Shown: in pieces, positions 14,241 through 25,338 of the stretch
How the letters are laid out: the number at the start of each line of letters is the position of its first letter
How positions within the stretch are numbered: the first letter of the stretch is position 1
From: Heterotrichella gracilis
Taxonomy: Eukaryota; Sar; Xanthophyceae; Tribonematales; Xanthonemataceae
Direction of reading: 5' to 3'
Assembly (NCBI GenBank): GCA_032358255.1
Contig: JAULBX010030263.1
Location: 1 to 64,000 of the forward strand
DNA length: 64,000 nt
The notes under the pieces: generated by a model
Databases searched by the model: none
What the model was told of the DNA's origin: nothing
The model's input: the letters and a program-made list of their open reading frames with translations, nothing else
Translations under genes and position numbers: made by a program

Positions 14241-16230
14241 TGTGGGCATCCTGCATGCATCCCGCCCACATGTTGGAGCGCTTGGGGTTAGCCATGGTGT
14301 GTATGGCACCCACACCCATTTCCAGCTTGCGTCTGTTGCCTCACCCTTCCCCGTCACGGAGTATTAAATAGCACCTAGCGCCACTGCTGCACTGGTTAGC
14401 GCTGTAATGTCCATGGTGCAATATCTGTAGCTAAGGTATCCTGTGATTACAGTACGGCTCTAGTGCATTTAGGTGTCAACCAGGTTTAGGGTTTGCTTTG
14501 TATCAAGAAAAATGCGCTATTACACGACGTTGCTGTATACTTTTAATTTGCAATGAACTGATGTGACCTGGTGCCCACTCCTGATGGTGTTGGGAACGGG
14601 TGGCAAGCACCACCCTTCTAGGCGAGTGGTGTGCCTAGTGGGCTTGTACTGTCGCCAGCTTTGCATCCTTGTGTACCTGTGTTGAACTTCTGAGTGTGCG
14701 AGCGTGCGGCTTCCCCAGCTTTGCTTTAGCTGGTTTCAAGTTAAAGCTGTTGTAACTGGCAGTGACTGTTGCAATAACTGATCCACATATTCACTGGCAA
14801 AAACATGTTGTGCTGGCCAACCAGGCACAAGGCCCTGCCGTGCCTGGTAGGGGTCTGCGCTAACTCTATTTATTGCACAACTCAGCCAGGAGCCTACCTG
14901 GATGCTCGCCCGTGGGATGACAACCTGCTCACCGTCTACAAGGTATTGCATGTCGGGATAAGGGTTAGCGAGGGGCACTGCTGACCCAGGCTCCTCACTG
15001 CTCATGTATTCGCCAGCAGGAACATTTGGGTCGACGAACTTGAAGTGTATGGCCTCTTGCATCGCAATTCCCTTCCTAGACACCTAAAGTGAGCAACCGA
15101 TTGCACCCACGCTGTAAGTGGATTGTGTGATCCCTAAGCCACAATAAGAGCTGTTGCAAGTGCGAGTGCACTGTCAAGTTCCAAGACTGAGCATATTCTC
15201 TACAAACACCGTCTGCCAGACTGTGAATGGCTCTCTGCAAGGTTGTTTACATAAGCACTGCTTGAGACGACAAGCTGCCTATTCGTTGCTTTGTCACTGG
15301 ATACCCTTTCTGTTATTTCCCCCCCAAATACAAGGTTGGGCTGTGCAATTATTTGGCTGCACACAACTCAAAACTCCACCCAAGTCAAGAACGTATTGCA
15401 TGTACAGTTGCAACTCTATCAGCGTTGCATGCATGCTTGTTTACTGAAATCGATGTACACACAGCGCCACACGCACGCACGTGTGGTTTCAAAAAGTATT
15501 TTGCGTTTCATACGCCAGCGCTTGGACTTTCGGCGACCGAGGCATCTCATGCCACATCAAAAGTGTGCGTGCATCGTCCAAATATGCATGCATGCATCGT
15601 TCAATGCGGACATCACCTGGTGTGCATGCATGTTTCGTCCAACAGCATCGTGTATGCTTCGGTGACTGGAGTTTATGGTTTATGTCAGCAAATAAACGGC
15701 TGTGGCGTGGGTTTTGACAAACAGCCGTCAGTGGATACGCCATACCCATCAAACTTGTCACGAGGCTCTTGGTGTGCTGATGCAGCTGAGGCCCTCTAGG
15801 GCTGCCAACTAGCCCCTGTGTTGCAGCTAGGGTCTGCGCTTGGAGACTAGAGGTTGCTAGCAAAGGAGGCCCTTGGTGCAACTCAAACCTAGCACCTTGC
15901 TACACCGAGAAAAGACTGCACCAGCCACAAGCACGCCAGGGTCTTGTGAAGCATATATTCCCAGCTGTACGCACCCACTGTCTCAGGCTGGGTCAATCTC
16001 AACGACCCACAGTAGCTTCAAGCCTACTGGTACAGCTACAGCTTGCACCAAGCACCTACACCGTCCACCAGTGTACACCCTGCGCCCCTCGAGGCTGCCA
16101 GTGCACCCTAGCAAGGGGTTTTGGGCCGCGCCAGCCACGCGCCAATAAGGAGGTTTGGACTGTGCCCGCCGGATCACCACCCAGGCAGACCACCAGGAGG
16201 GGTTGGGCCAGGGGTGGGTCTACAGCTACC
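14241..16230. other. Spacer between helicase and RsmG, with one unassigned reading frame
   Basis: This 2-kb stretch holds the helicase 3' UTR and the RsmG promoter. TGTAA at 14403-14407, 163 bases after the helicase stop, is a candidate green-algal poly(A) signal. TGCATGCATGCATG runs occur near 15430 and 15588. The only exon-like piece is the minus-strand frame at 14736-15083. Confidence 0.5.
14736..15083 (-). CDS. Unassigned small reading frame, possible exon
   Basis: An uninterrupted 115-codon frame starts MSRKGIAMQEAIHFKFVDPN. Its first ~60 residues have protein-like composition and are preceded by a possible acceptor (GTGTCTAG). A good donor lies after ATCCAG (GTAGGC, near 14896). It could therefore be an internal exon of an undetected gene or a fossil fragment. 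No family was recognised and no partner exon was found. Confidence 0.25.
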   Translation of the reverse strand: MSRKGIAMQEAIHFKFVDPNVPAGEYMSSEEPGSAVPLANPYPDMQYLVDGEQVVIPRASIQVGSWLSCAINRVSADPYQARQGLVPGWPAQHVFASEYVDQLLQQSLPVTTALT

Positions 16231-18928
16231 ATGCTTGCGCCACGCCGCCTGCTGTGTGCACCCTCCACGTCAGCACTGCTAGCACACAGCTGCAGGACCG
16301 CGTCGGTAAGCTTAGGGTTTTGTGCCATCGTTAGGGTTTAGGGTTTTGTGCCTGGCTCCACGGGCCACCCATTTGGCACCTCCTGCTTGCTGCACTTCAA
16401 GCTTGACCCTAAAGGGCCATACCAGCACACCATGCCACGACCATGGTACACAGCAGTAGTTAACTTCTAGTACATTGCAGCCTGTCACTGCGCTTTTGCT
16501 TGCTGCATTTAAGTACCACACCAGTTCAAAAGGTGGCATTGTTGCGTTTGCAAAGTCCTTGTTGCTCCTCTAGGGCATGTGCCGCTGGTTTAGGGTTCAG
16601 GGTTTATGACAAACCCTAAGGCCCTGGGTTCCTGCAGGTGCGGCCCTGTGTGCGGTGGGGGGTGCGGCCGCTGTGCAGCATCCCTACCAGCCAGCATGGC
16701 CCATGCACATTCCCCGAGCTGTCGTCAGGCCAGCAGCAGCAGATCGACGCCTTCCTTGACTACATGCTCGAAGTGAACAAGAGCCTCAACTTGACAGGTG
16801 TGTGCATACCCCTGAATATAATGCTGATGTGCATGCCTTGGACATCAATAGGTATTGGTGTACCATGAATTGCACTTTTCCGCATTTACTTACTTTTCTT
16901 TTCCTGTTGCCGAAGCACCCAGGGAAGCACCCAGGGAAACACCATGGTTGACAGTGGCATGTGGGCACCCACATGGATACATTTTCTGCACCTGTGCACC
17001 CTGTGTAGTGTAGTGAAATTTCAATTTTCTTTGTGACCTCAGCATGCTTTGGCTGACCAAAGTGCCTTTCTCCCCCCATCTCGCACAGCCGTGAGGGACA
17101 GGGATGAGGCCATGGAGCGCCATGTGGGCGACTCACTGTCCCTGCTACCAATCATAGAGCAGCACGTGGATGGCGATCGAGTGGCTGGGCAGCTGGCAGT
17201 TGTTGATGTTGGATCCGGGGCGGGGCTACCCGGCATCATGCTGGCCATTGCACGGCCGGAATGGAAGGTGAGCAGAATTTAATGATGAGCCACAATACGA
17301 CCATGATGACCCACAATTGCATGATTCAGTGGCTTTACCTGAGATGGGTGGGGGTGGGTGGGTTTGGGAGGGGGCAAGCGGTCCGTTTGTAGGTACGCCT
17401 CGCCACATTTCCGTGCATTTCCTTTATGGCCGGTGACTTGGTCCACCGCTGAATCAGCTGTGAGCAGCCAAAGGCCATAAATGTGGGTCAATTAGCCGGT
17501 TGTGTTTCACGATGCGTGTTTGGCATCGTACCTTGGGGCTGGGTGCACTATGGGCTGGCGGGGAGGCACTGCCATCCTCGGCATGCCTTCACATGTAATG
17601 GCATCATGCATTGACTCAAATTTGTGCTCTTGACAGTAGCATGATTTTGCACACCCATTTTGCAGCCGGGATGCACGCTAGAGCCGTGGGGTTTGTGCTG
17701 GCTGAAAACCAGATTTAACTTATTGCTATCTTCTGACGGTCTGGACAAGATTTGGTTCAAGTCAGTCGCCAATGCTGGTGATAACCTCTTTTGAACGTGC
17801 AACAGGTCACTCTGCTCGACTCCTTGCAAAAGCGGTGCCGGTTCGTGGAGGCTGCTGCTGAGGTGGCAGGGGTGGAGAACATATCGGTGCTGTGGGGACG
17901 GGCTGAAGACATAGGGCAGCAGACGGAGCACCGAGAGGTAGGATTTGTGAGGTTGATAGTTAGGGCTTAGGGTTCTGAGATTAAAAGGGGCATGTGACAT
18001 GTGCTCATGGTCCCTTAGCTGTCAAATGTGCCCTGTATTGCTTTTTGTGCCTTTTCATGCAAGCTGTAGACCTGGCCATTCTGGTGCTCTGCACACCTAT
18101 CTGTAGGCATTGGTTCTTGCATTGTTAGCATTTAAACATTCCACAAGTGGACACCCTACAAACTTCCTCTACCCTAATCAAGGTTAAACACATGGCGCTC
18201 AGGCATATGATGTGGCTGTTGCCCGGGCGGTGGCTGAGCTGCGGGTGCTGTCTGAGCTGTGCCTGCCCTTGGTGAGGGTGAAGGGCTTGTGGGTGGCGGC
18301 CAAGGGACCCTCCCCAGAGGTGGGTAATGTGGGGCTTTGGTGGGGTATTGGTAGGGCCAGGCAAGCAACCATGCCTTAAAGTAGGATCAAAAGATGTAAG
18401 ATGTTTCCCTTTTGTTTACCACAATGCAGGGAGGTTTTATGTGCAGTGTTGGGATCGAGTGGCAGGGATATCCAGGCAACCAGCAGTGGGCATGATGGCG
18501 AGGTACTCAGAAGGACGCACTAGATGTCTTCCTGGACAGCGGTTTTGCCATTGGCTGCGTTCCTCTCTAAAATGTACAGACAAATGCTTGAACAGCTCTT
18601 GCGTCATTGCCAAGCTTGCGGTAAATTGCGCAGTGGTCTGATTTGTCTTGGTATAGAAGACACATGGATCATGCCAGGTGTCGCAACTGTCATCTGGTTG
18701 AATCATCAACTATCCATGATATTCACGCCAAAAGTACCCCCGTTGCAGGCCGAGGTTGCTTCTGCCAATACCGCCATGACCACCCTGGGGGGGCGCCTGC
18801 TGGGTGTGCAGCTGGTGGACTCCTTCAGCCCCGAGGGCCAGCGCACAGCTGTGGTGGTGCGCAAGGGCAAGGCCACACCGCTCAGGTACCCGCGCCTGCC
18901 AGGGATACCAAAGGCCAAGCCCTTGTGA
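16231..18928 (+). CDS. rsmG: RsmG/GidB 16S rRNA (guanine-N7) methyltransferase, probably organellar
   Basis: Six exons join in phase to about 280 aa: 16231-16305, 16638-16797, 17089-17267, 17806-17937, 18203-18319 and 18749-18928. The core matches bacterial Rsm[32 protein letters not shown] (90-99), the SAM-binding [12 protein letters not shown] (117-126), [15 protein letters not shown], and [24 protein letters not shown]. From the family, it methylates the 530-loop guanine (G527 in E. coli 16S rRNA). The first ~45 residues are rich in Arg, Ala and Ser, lack acids and fit a chloroplast or mitochondrial transit peptide. Chloroplast rRNA is the likely target by inference. The ATG at 16231 opens an exon ending at a clean GTAAGC donor. 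Confidence 0.93.
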
Positions 18929-19625
18929 TGGGAATAAAAGTGATTGCACTGTGATGCGGACCTACATCAGATCTGCCACTGAGTGGGTGACGCACAGGCC
19001 AGCTGGCAATGGAACAGACACTGCCACCAGCCTTCAAGCACAGCTTAATGAGTTAATTACAGCTACCACCCCTTGCAAGGCACGATAGTCATAATTTTAT
19101 AAACGGTAAATGCGGTGCAATGGTAACCTGCTCGTGACATTTTCTCAGCTACAGCCGCACCCGCAGCTGCGCAGGGGCACACAGTGCGCTACAATGTTGT
19201 CTGGAGGTCTACTTGGTTAGTTATATCATGAGACATGTGCGAAAAGAAAGTGCTAAGTATTCATAAAGCAAACAAAACGCCCAGGAAATTGAGCAGGTTG
19301 GACAGATGGTCTGACCCATGGGGGAAGTGCCACTTGGTGTGTACGCATTGACACTTGGTAGCCATGGGTTGTGACTGCTGGCCATGGGTTGTGCAAGTTG
19401 GCCAACTACCTTCCTGTAACTGATATAAAGAAGAAAGAAATAATGAAGAAGAAAGAAAGAAACAGAACGCCCCCACAAACGGCCGCACACCACAAGCCAG
19501 CAATGTTGGATAAACAAAGATATCTATCAGCATATGTCCACGTTCATAGGCTGTGACGCAGCAGGCTGAGCAATGAAACACAGCTGCACGATACCCAGTA
19601 CCATCGCAGCAGCGCTCCTCCCTTT
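18929..19625. other. Convergent spacer between RsmG and SNF5
   Basis: Both neighbouring genes end here, so the 697 bp should hold two 3' UTRs. An A/G-rich patch (about 19427-19465) is the only compositional feature. No exon was recognised. Confidence 0.5.
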
Positions 19626-22600
19626 TCAGCTGCCCATGGTATAATACGCCCCTTGCATCACATCACCGGGAGCCTGTGACCTCCCCGCCTGCTGCTGCGC
19701 CATCATGAACCCCTGGCTGGTGCCCACACCTGCAGCGCCAGCTGGCATCGCGTAGTAATAGCCACCCCCGGGACCCGGCGCGAGGTTTGCTGGGATTTGG
19801 TAAAACGTCGGATTCCCCGGCTGCCCCCCCGCTGCTGCTGCTGCTGCCAGTGCGTATTGCTGCTGCTGGGCCACCGCCAATGCTGCCACCTGCTGGTGCT
19901 GCTGCTGCTGCTGCTCCATGACCGCCTGCGGGAGATTGAACAGGGTTGTATTTTGTGCCCTTTGTGCCCCGAAAGGGTTAATGTTGGATTGCCTCTTCTA
20001 ACATTATACTAAAGGCCATAAAGAAGGAAGCAAGGGAATGCACAACACGGCGCCGAGGGACACATTTGACACATAAATACACTCAAGTATTTGCTTAATG
20101 ACCAATTCCAATCAAATATCATGCACAAGAATTAGGGGTAGGGTTACACCCGACCCAGACACTAATGACACCCCATCCCCACATCAGATGTGGGGATGTG
20201 GGGATTCCCCCCACCTGCTGCGCTCTCTGTATCATAAACGCTTGCATGGCGGCTTGGCTGTATGCCACATTGCCTCCCGCCACACCACCACCACCACCGC
20301 CACCACCACCAGCTGCGGCTGCGGCTGCTGCGGCGGCTGCCACCTGCTGTTGCTGCTGCTGGTGCTGCTGCTGGGCTTGCTGAAACCTAAGGAGGGTTTG
20401 GAGCTGGTCTGGGTTGAGGGTGGTCGCCTGCGTACAGTTAAGTGTGTAAGGGAGATAACATGGTGAGGCAATAAAATTCACACTCATGCTGCAACGTTCA
20501 CATCTCCTTGTGCAACGTGATCAGTGTGCAGTACAGTGTACAGTGCCTACGGGGATAGAAAGTTGATCATGTTATCACTGTAACTGCAACTCAATCGCTT
20601 CAATGTGCACCCCAGCGCATGAACTGCACGCCAAATGCGCATATTATTTCGCACCTGTGCAGGCGCCGCGAGAGCCACAGTTGGCACCATTGCTTGCCCA
20701 CCCACACCAGCCACACCACCCACAGCCAATGGGGGTGCGCCATCAACCACCACCGGCGCCACGGGGGTGGGCACAGCCACCTGGAGGGGGGGGGCAGGGG
20801 CTGCGGGGGTGGGTGGACCAGCAGGGGCTGGGGCGACCTGCAGCAGCGGTGGTGCAGGGTTGTGAGGAGCAATTTTCGTTTATTTCTTTGGAAAGTGCTG
20901 TTTGTCTGTTTCTGGACTCGTTTGCCATCCTTCTCACATGAGCGTCTGTGAAAAGCCCCACGAATTGAATATTGGATGATGGATGCAGTGAGGAAGAATA
21001 GCCCACCCAACATGCATAGGGTGTGCAACGCCTCCCAGCGGCATCTACTGGTTGGTAATTTACCTAGTGTCAGTAGCCAGTATCCTCAGAAATGGTGTAT
21101 AGTATACACCGTATACGCTCGACCCTCAACAGCAACACACTCTCCATCTCGCGAGCGGGCGCAAATTCACCATGGGTCAAACAGTGACACACACCAAACT
21201 TTCCATGTAACGCTTCTATACCATTTCCCCCTGCCCGCCCGCCTGCCACGATCCCCACCCACCCACCTGTCGTACCTCCTCCAGTGGCGCCTCCACACGC
21301 CGCACCACCGGCCCCCACTCCTTCCACTCCCGTCGGGGGCGGACAACACCTGCGCATGCGGGCGTGGAGTGTGCGAGGGTATAAAAGAGCAGGGGTTGAA
21401 ATCACTGATATGTGCAAGGAGGGTGGTGGGTTCTGGTTAGTGTGCAGGCAAATGCTCGCCCACCACGATGCGTAAATGTTGACATTTGGCAACGGGGCCC
21501 TGCAGCAAAGGGTGCTCCCCCCCACCATTTCCCCGTCACCCCACGGAACCCTCACCATGCACACTGCATCCCAGCAAGTTTTTTAAATCCCTGCCCTGAA
21601 ACATCGTCCCGTGATCCAAAACATATTCCCGTACCCAAACCTTTACCATTCTCACCTGATCCAAACACGTTCTTAAACCCTAGCCCAGGGTGTGAGTTGT
21701 CTGCGTGCACCAGCCGCTTGCTGCGCCGCCGCTTGAGCTTCCCACCCCCACCCGCCCCTCCACCCCCACCGCCCTCCCCATCGCTGCCAGGATCGACAGG
21801 GGGGAGGGCGGGTGTCTCCGCTGCCCTCTTTTTGAAGATCTGCAGGGGGAAACCAACAGTCAATCAAAGTTGAAAGTGCCGTATGTCATCCCAACAGGAA
21901 GTACATGTATCCTATTGCTGTATGGTTTGCACCATCCAGCCCTGAGTTGACCTGCCTTGCGTCAAGGCAAGGTAGCAGCCAGGTGAGTGTAGGAGGTCAT
22001 CAAGCAGCCAATGAGACCCTAACACAAACCCTAGACAGAGGATGAACACGGCGTGAGGCAAAGCTGCTGTACAAGCACAGCTGGAGCCCAAACCCTACTC
22101 CAAACCCTAGGCAGATTCCCTACCCACCTCTTGTTGCAGCGCAGCCACGAGCTGCGGGAGCAGGGCAGGGGGGAATTTGTGCTCGGCAGCAAAAACGGTG
22201 CAGAAATCCCCAGGGCTGGCATCCGGGTTGTTCGAATCCCAGGTGATGTGGTCGGTGACGTGCAGGTCACCCAAGACCACATCCAGGCTGCAGAAGGGGG
22301 AGGAAATTCATTGGATTTTTTTTGGGAGGGGACTTTGTTCGGTATCTCCCATGGGCTTTGTGCGGACCACGGTGGACATTTCGCTTTCGTTCATTTTCCA
22401 TTTTAATACATCTTTACACAACTCACATTCACCCAATGAGTTGTCACTGTATGCAGGATGCTCAGAGTATGTCTCAAGTTCCCATAGGGTCCGTGGTTCC
22501 CACCTGATGGCGTGCACGTTCTCCTCCCCTGCCCCCTCGCCGGCTTCCCCCTTTGCCTCATCCCCCTGGGCGGCACCTTGGCTGACCCCTCCCCCTCCCC

Positions 22601-23167
22601 CTTCCCTGCTGGTGCTCTGTGAAGCACCTCCACTGGCCATCCTCACCTGAACAGATAGCATTTGGGCATATGAAGGGGGTGTGCGTACTTACTCCTGGGG
22701 GACAAAGTAGAGCAAAGACAACAGCATTCGAGTGAGTGAGTTGGGTCGTGTGTAACCATGCAGTTAAACCAGGTGTGCAGTCACTTAGCTCTGCAATGGC
22801 ATACCATCTTAGTGTCTGAAACTGGAGATGCCCGCATTGCTCTACACCGTACGCTGCAGTGTTGCAACGTGCGCAAGATATGCAATGCGATGTCAATACG
22901 CAAATGCAGTTCATTCCAGTTCTAATCGTATCATGGTCCTAAACCCTAGCCTTAAACCCTACCCAAAAACCCTACCTGCTTCTGGAGGGCGGCCACAAAA
23001 GCGCCCTTCAGGGAAGGCTCCAGCTGGCCCTCCTGCTCCAAAACCCCAGCCAGGGTTTGCATCGCCTCCTCCCCGTCGCCCACGTCCCACAGGAATGAGT
23101 CCTCATACACCTTGCCCTCGTGCTCCAGCCGGATGCGAACAGGCTCTAATCGGGTCGCAGCAGCCAT
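19626..23167 (-). CDS. SNF5/BSH/SMARCB1-type SWI/SNF core subunit
   Basis: Eight exons join in phase to about 482 aa: 22976-23167, 22504-22646, 22128-22287, 21656-21839, 21276-21349, 20655-20837, 20215-20427 and 19626-19925. Two SNF5 repeats are visible. Repeat 1 is near residues 8-66 (EPVRIRLEHEGKVYEDSFLWD...). Repeat 2 begins LDVVLGDLHVTDHITWDSNN and ends LLPQLVAALQQE. From the family it is a core SWI/SNF (BAF) subunit contacting the nucleosome acidic patch. Plant BSH ends soon after the repeats. Here a basic stretch (KLKRRRSKR) and VRPRREWKEWGPVVRRVEAP are followed by some 230 residues of Pro/Val/Ala, then poly-Gln, poly-Ala and poly-Gly. That tail is unlike the usual family and could drive condensation or activation. 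Confidence 0.9.
20215..20427 (-). repeat. Q-A-G homopolymer-rich exon 7 of SNF5
   Basis: The coding strand runs from CAG repeats (QQAQQQHQQQQQQ) into ten alanine codons and nine glycine codons. Exon 8 (19626-19925) repeats the order: Q-run, A-run, then Gly/Tyr-rich. On DNA level these are CTG/CAG and GCC/GGT microsatellites. Confidence 0.85.
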
Positions 23168-25338
23168 GGCGATCTGGGGTGGGGTTGGGTTCAGAATGGT
23201 TGTGGGCCTGGTGAAGGGTGGCGGGGTGTGTGTTAACGGGGTTGGGGTAACATGCTTGTGCCTCCAAAGGGTATCCAAGTGTCCAGGGGTAGGGCAGAAC
23301 CCATGAAAGGGATTTCTTCTCCTATAAGGGATCCTGTGATGGTGTGGGTGCTCAGAGGCCTGTTCTGGGAGCCGGACTGCCGCTGATGACGTTTCCTATT
23401 GTACGTGATAGCCTGTATGCCCCACACATCCCTGTAGGTGGGAGGGTTGCACTACCAGCTATAAGGTAGTTGCAGCGTGTACTGATTGCGGCGTGCGGGG
23501 TGGGGTAGGGTGGGGGCGGAGGTGGAGGTGGAGGGGAGTCCTATTGGTACTCCCAGCAATGGCGCTAAAAGCATGTGTTGCATGTGACAAAGTCCTCAGA
23601 GAAAAGCTTATATCTTTAAGTTTGTAGTTAAGTCACTGAACATATCTACTCGGTGCACGGTGTGGTGAGTCCCTACCTGGATGAAACCGAACCTTGTTGT
23701 TACTCAATGCGCATACTGGTTCTCTTAGCAAAGGGGTGTTTGGCAATAACACTTTGAAAGAGCAGTAAGGGGTATCTTGAGTGTGAGAAGGCTAGGAGCA
23801 GTTAGGAGTCGAACCACCGTAGTTCCAGGCAAGCATGTGCACAATGCGTTTGCATGCATGCATAAATGCAGGCATAAGTTGGTGTGCGACCGCTTATTGC
23901 TTGGCAACTAGTTGCAACTGAAAATCAGCACAAAGGTGTGTCAATTTTCTTCTTTACTGCCGTTTACACTCTATGGTGGTCAAAACCATCGTCGAGGCAT
24001 TGAAGTGAGAAGCATAATAAGCGACCGCAACGAGAGTGTCAAGGTTGAGGATTTCAAACTTGAAACGGTCTTCAGATGTCTCAGGACGTCTCAAAAGGGG
24101 CCGATTCCAAAGGATTAAGTAGCAGGTCTTTGCTTACAACACTCTGGCAGCGGTGGACTGGACGGTGTGTGGGATGTTCACTGGGTGCTATCCCAGTCAA
24201 TGCAATTCCACGACCGAGTGACGACAGGCTGGGGTTCGTTGTGAGCGACAGCGGTAGTACAGTTGCTAGAGACAGCAAAGCCCTGTCGGCTGCAACGCTT
24301 ACGGTGTGGTCTGGCGCACGACTGCTGTGGGTGCGTGAACCAGATGTGTAGCCAAGGCCTGTTGGGGGAGATGGGTGCTTTTTGTGGCACAAGACTCAGT
24401 ACACTGCAGATAATATGCAAGTAAATGAGTCGTTACCTGCGCATGGTGGCTCGTGTGAGGGTGCAGATAGGTGCTCCGTTGTAAAAGCGGGTATATTGGA
24501 TGTACTGGCCTATGCTCTGGCATGGAAGAGGGAGGGTGGGTGCTAGGGTGTCTGCAAAGGAACTCTCACTGGCTGTAGAGAGCAGCCAATAAACCCTTTT
24601 CTCCAGCTGCAAACGAATCCTATTTGCATTATCAGGAGTTGCAACATGCTTTGGAAGTTGTACGCAGGGCTAACGGTGTGTTTGCTGTTGTAGGTGGAGA
24701 CACCTGGACTGCCGTTCACAGCTTCTCCCCACACAGCTTCTAAACCTGCGTTGTATTCCTTGCGGCTGCAAGCATGACGGCAGGTGTGCAAGGTTTATTA
24801 TGCCTTCTCTACAGTGCATCTGTACCAGCATTTGACTTCAAACGCTGGCGCTTACCGCTAGCCTGCATTCATTCATATGTAGAGTGCGCAGCAGCCATGC
24901 ATACATACAATCCCTGTCTTTAACCCTCCCAGCACCTCATCTACCTCCCGTGTCATATGTTCCCCATATGACACACACATCCAATACCTGGGCCAGCGGT
25001 CCTTCCCCCAGCTGCCAACACACACCTCATCTTGTTATCTAGTTTGCACATTTCTCCCGCCACACTGCACCCGCATCAGCATCACAAGCACACACTCTTT
25101 TCCCCAGCTTCTCTCACCCACCCGCACCCACTCAGCACCCATGTCTCCCTCCCCCGTGGCCATCTCCCAAGGGGAGGACGCCAACGTCAGAGAAAATGTT
25201 GAGCTCATAAACTAAAGCTTAATATAGCGGCAGCAAGATTTCAACCATAATGCACGTATGACACGTACACATACTGGAAAGAAACACGTCTAGTATTTTA
25301 ATATTTATCCCTACTTACCTCCCCTTGCCCCAGTGGCC
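23168..25338. promoter_or_regulatory. Divergent spacer between SNF5 and CAP-H2
   Basis: These 2.2 kb separate the start codons of SNF5 (minus) and CAP-H2 (plus) and should hold both promoters. A G-rich tract at about 23496-23536 (GGGGTGGGGTAGGGTGGGGG...) could fold as a G-quadruplex. A decayed copy of the CAP-H2 start region lies at 25141-25215. No independent gene was recognised; frames in 23900-24400 lack recognisable domains. Confidence 0.5.
25141..25215 (+). CDS. Upstream small ORF made from a copy of the CAP-H2 start
   Basis: This 24-codon frame reads MSPSPVAISQGEDANVR and stops at TAA. Bases 25155-25190 nearly repeat 25332-25370, the real CAP-H2 start (GTGGCCATGTCCCAAGGGGAGGACGCCAA). 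If the promoter lies upstream, it would act as an upstream ORF; otherwise it is a decayed duplicate. Confidence 0.4.
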   Translation: MSPSPVAISQGEDANVRENVELIN

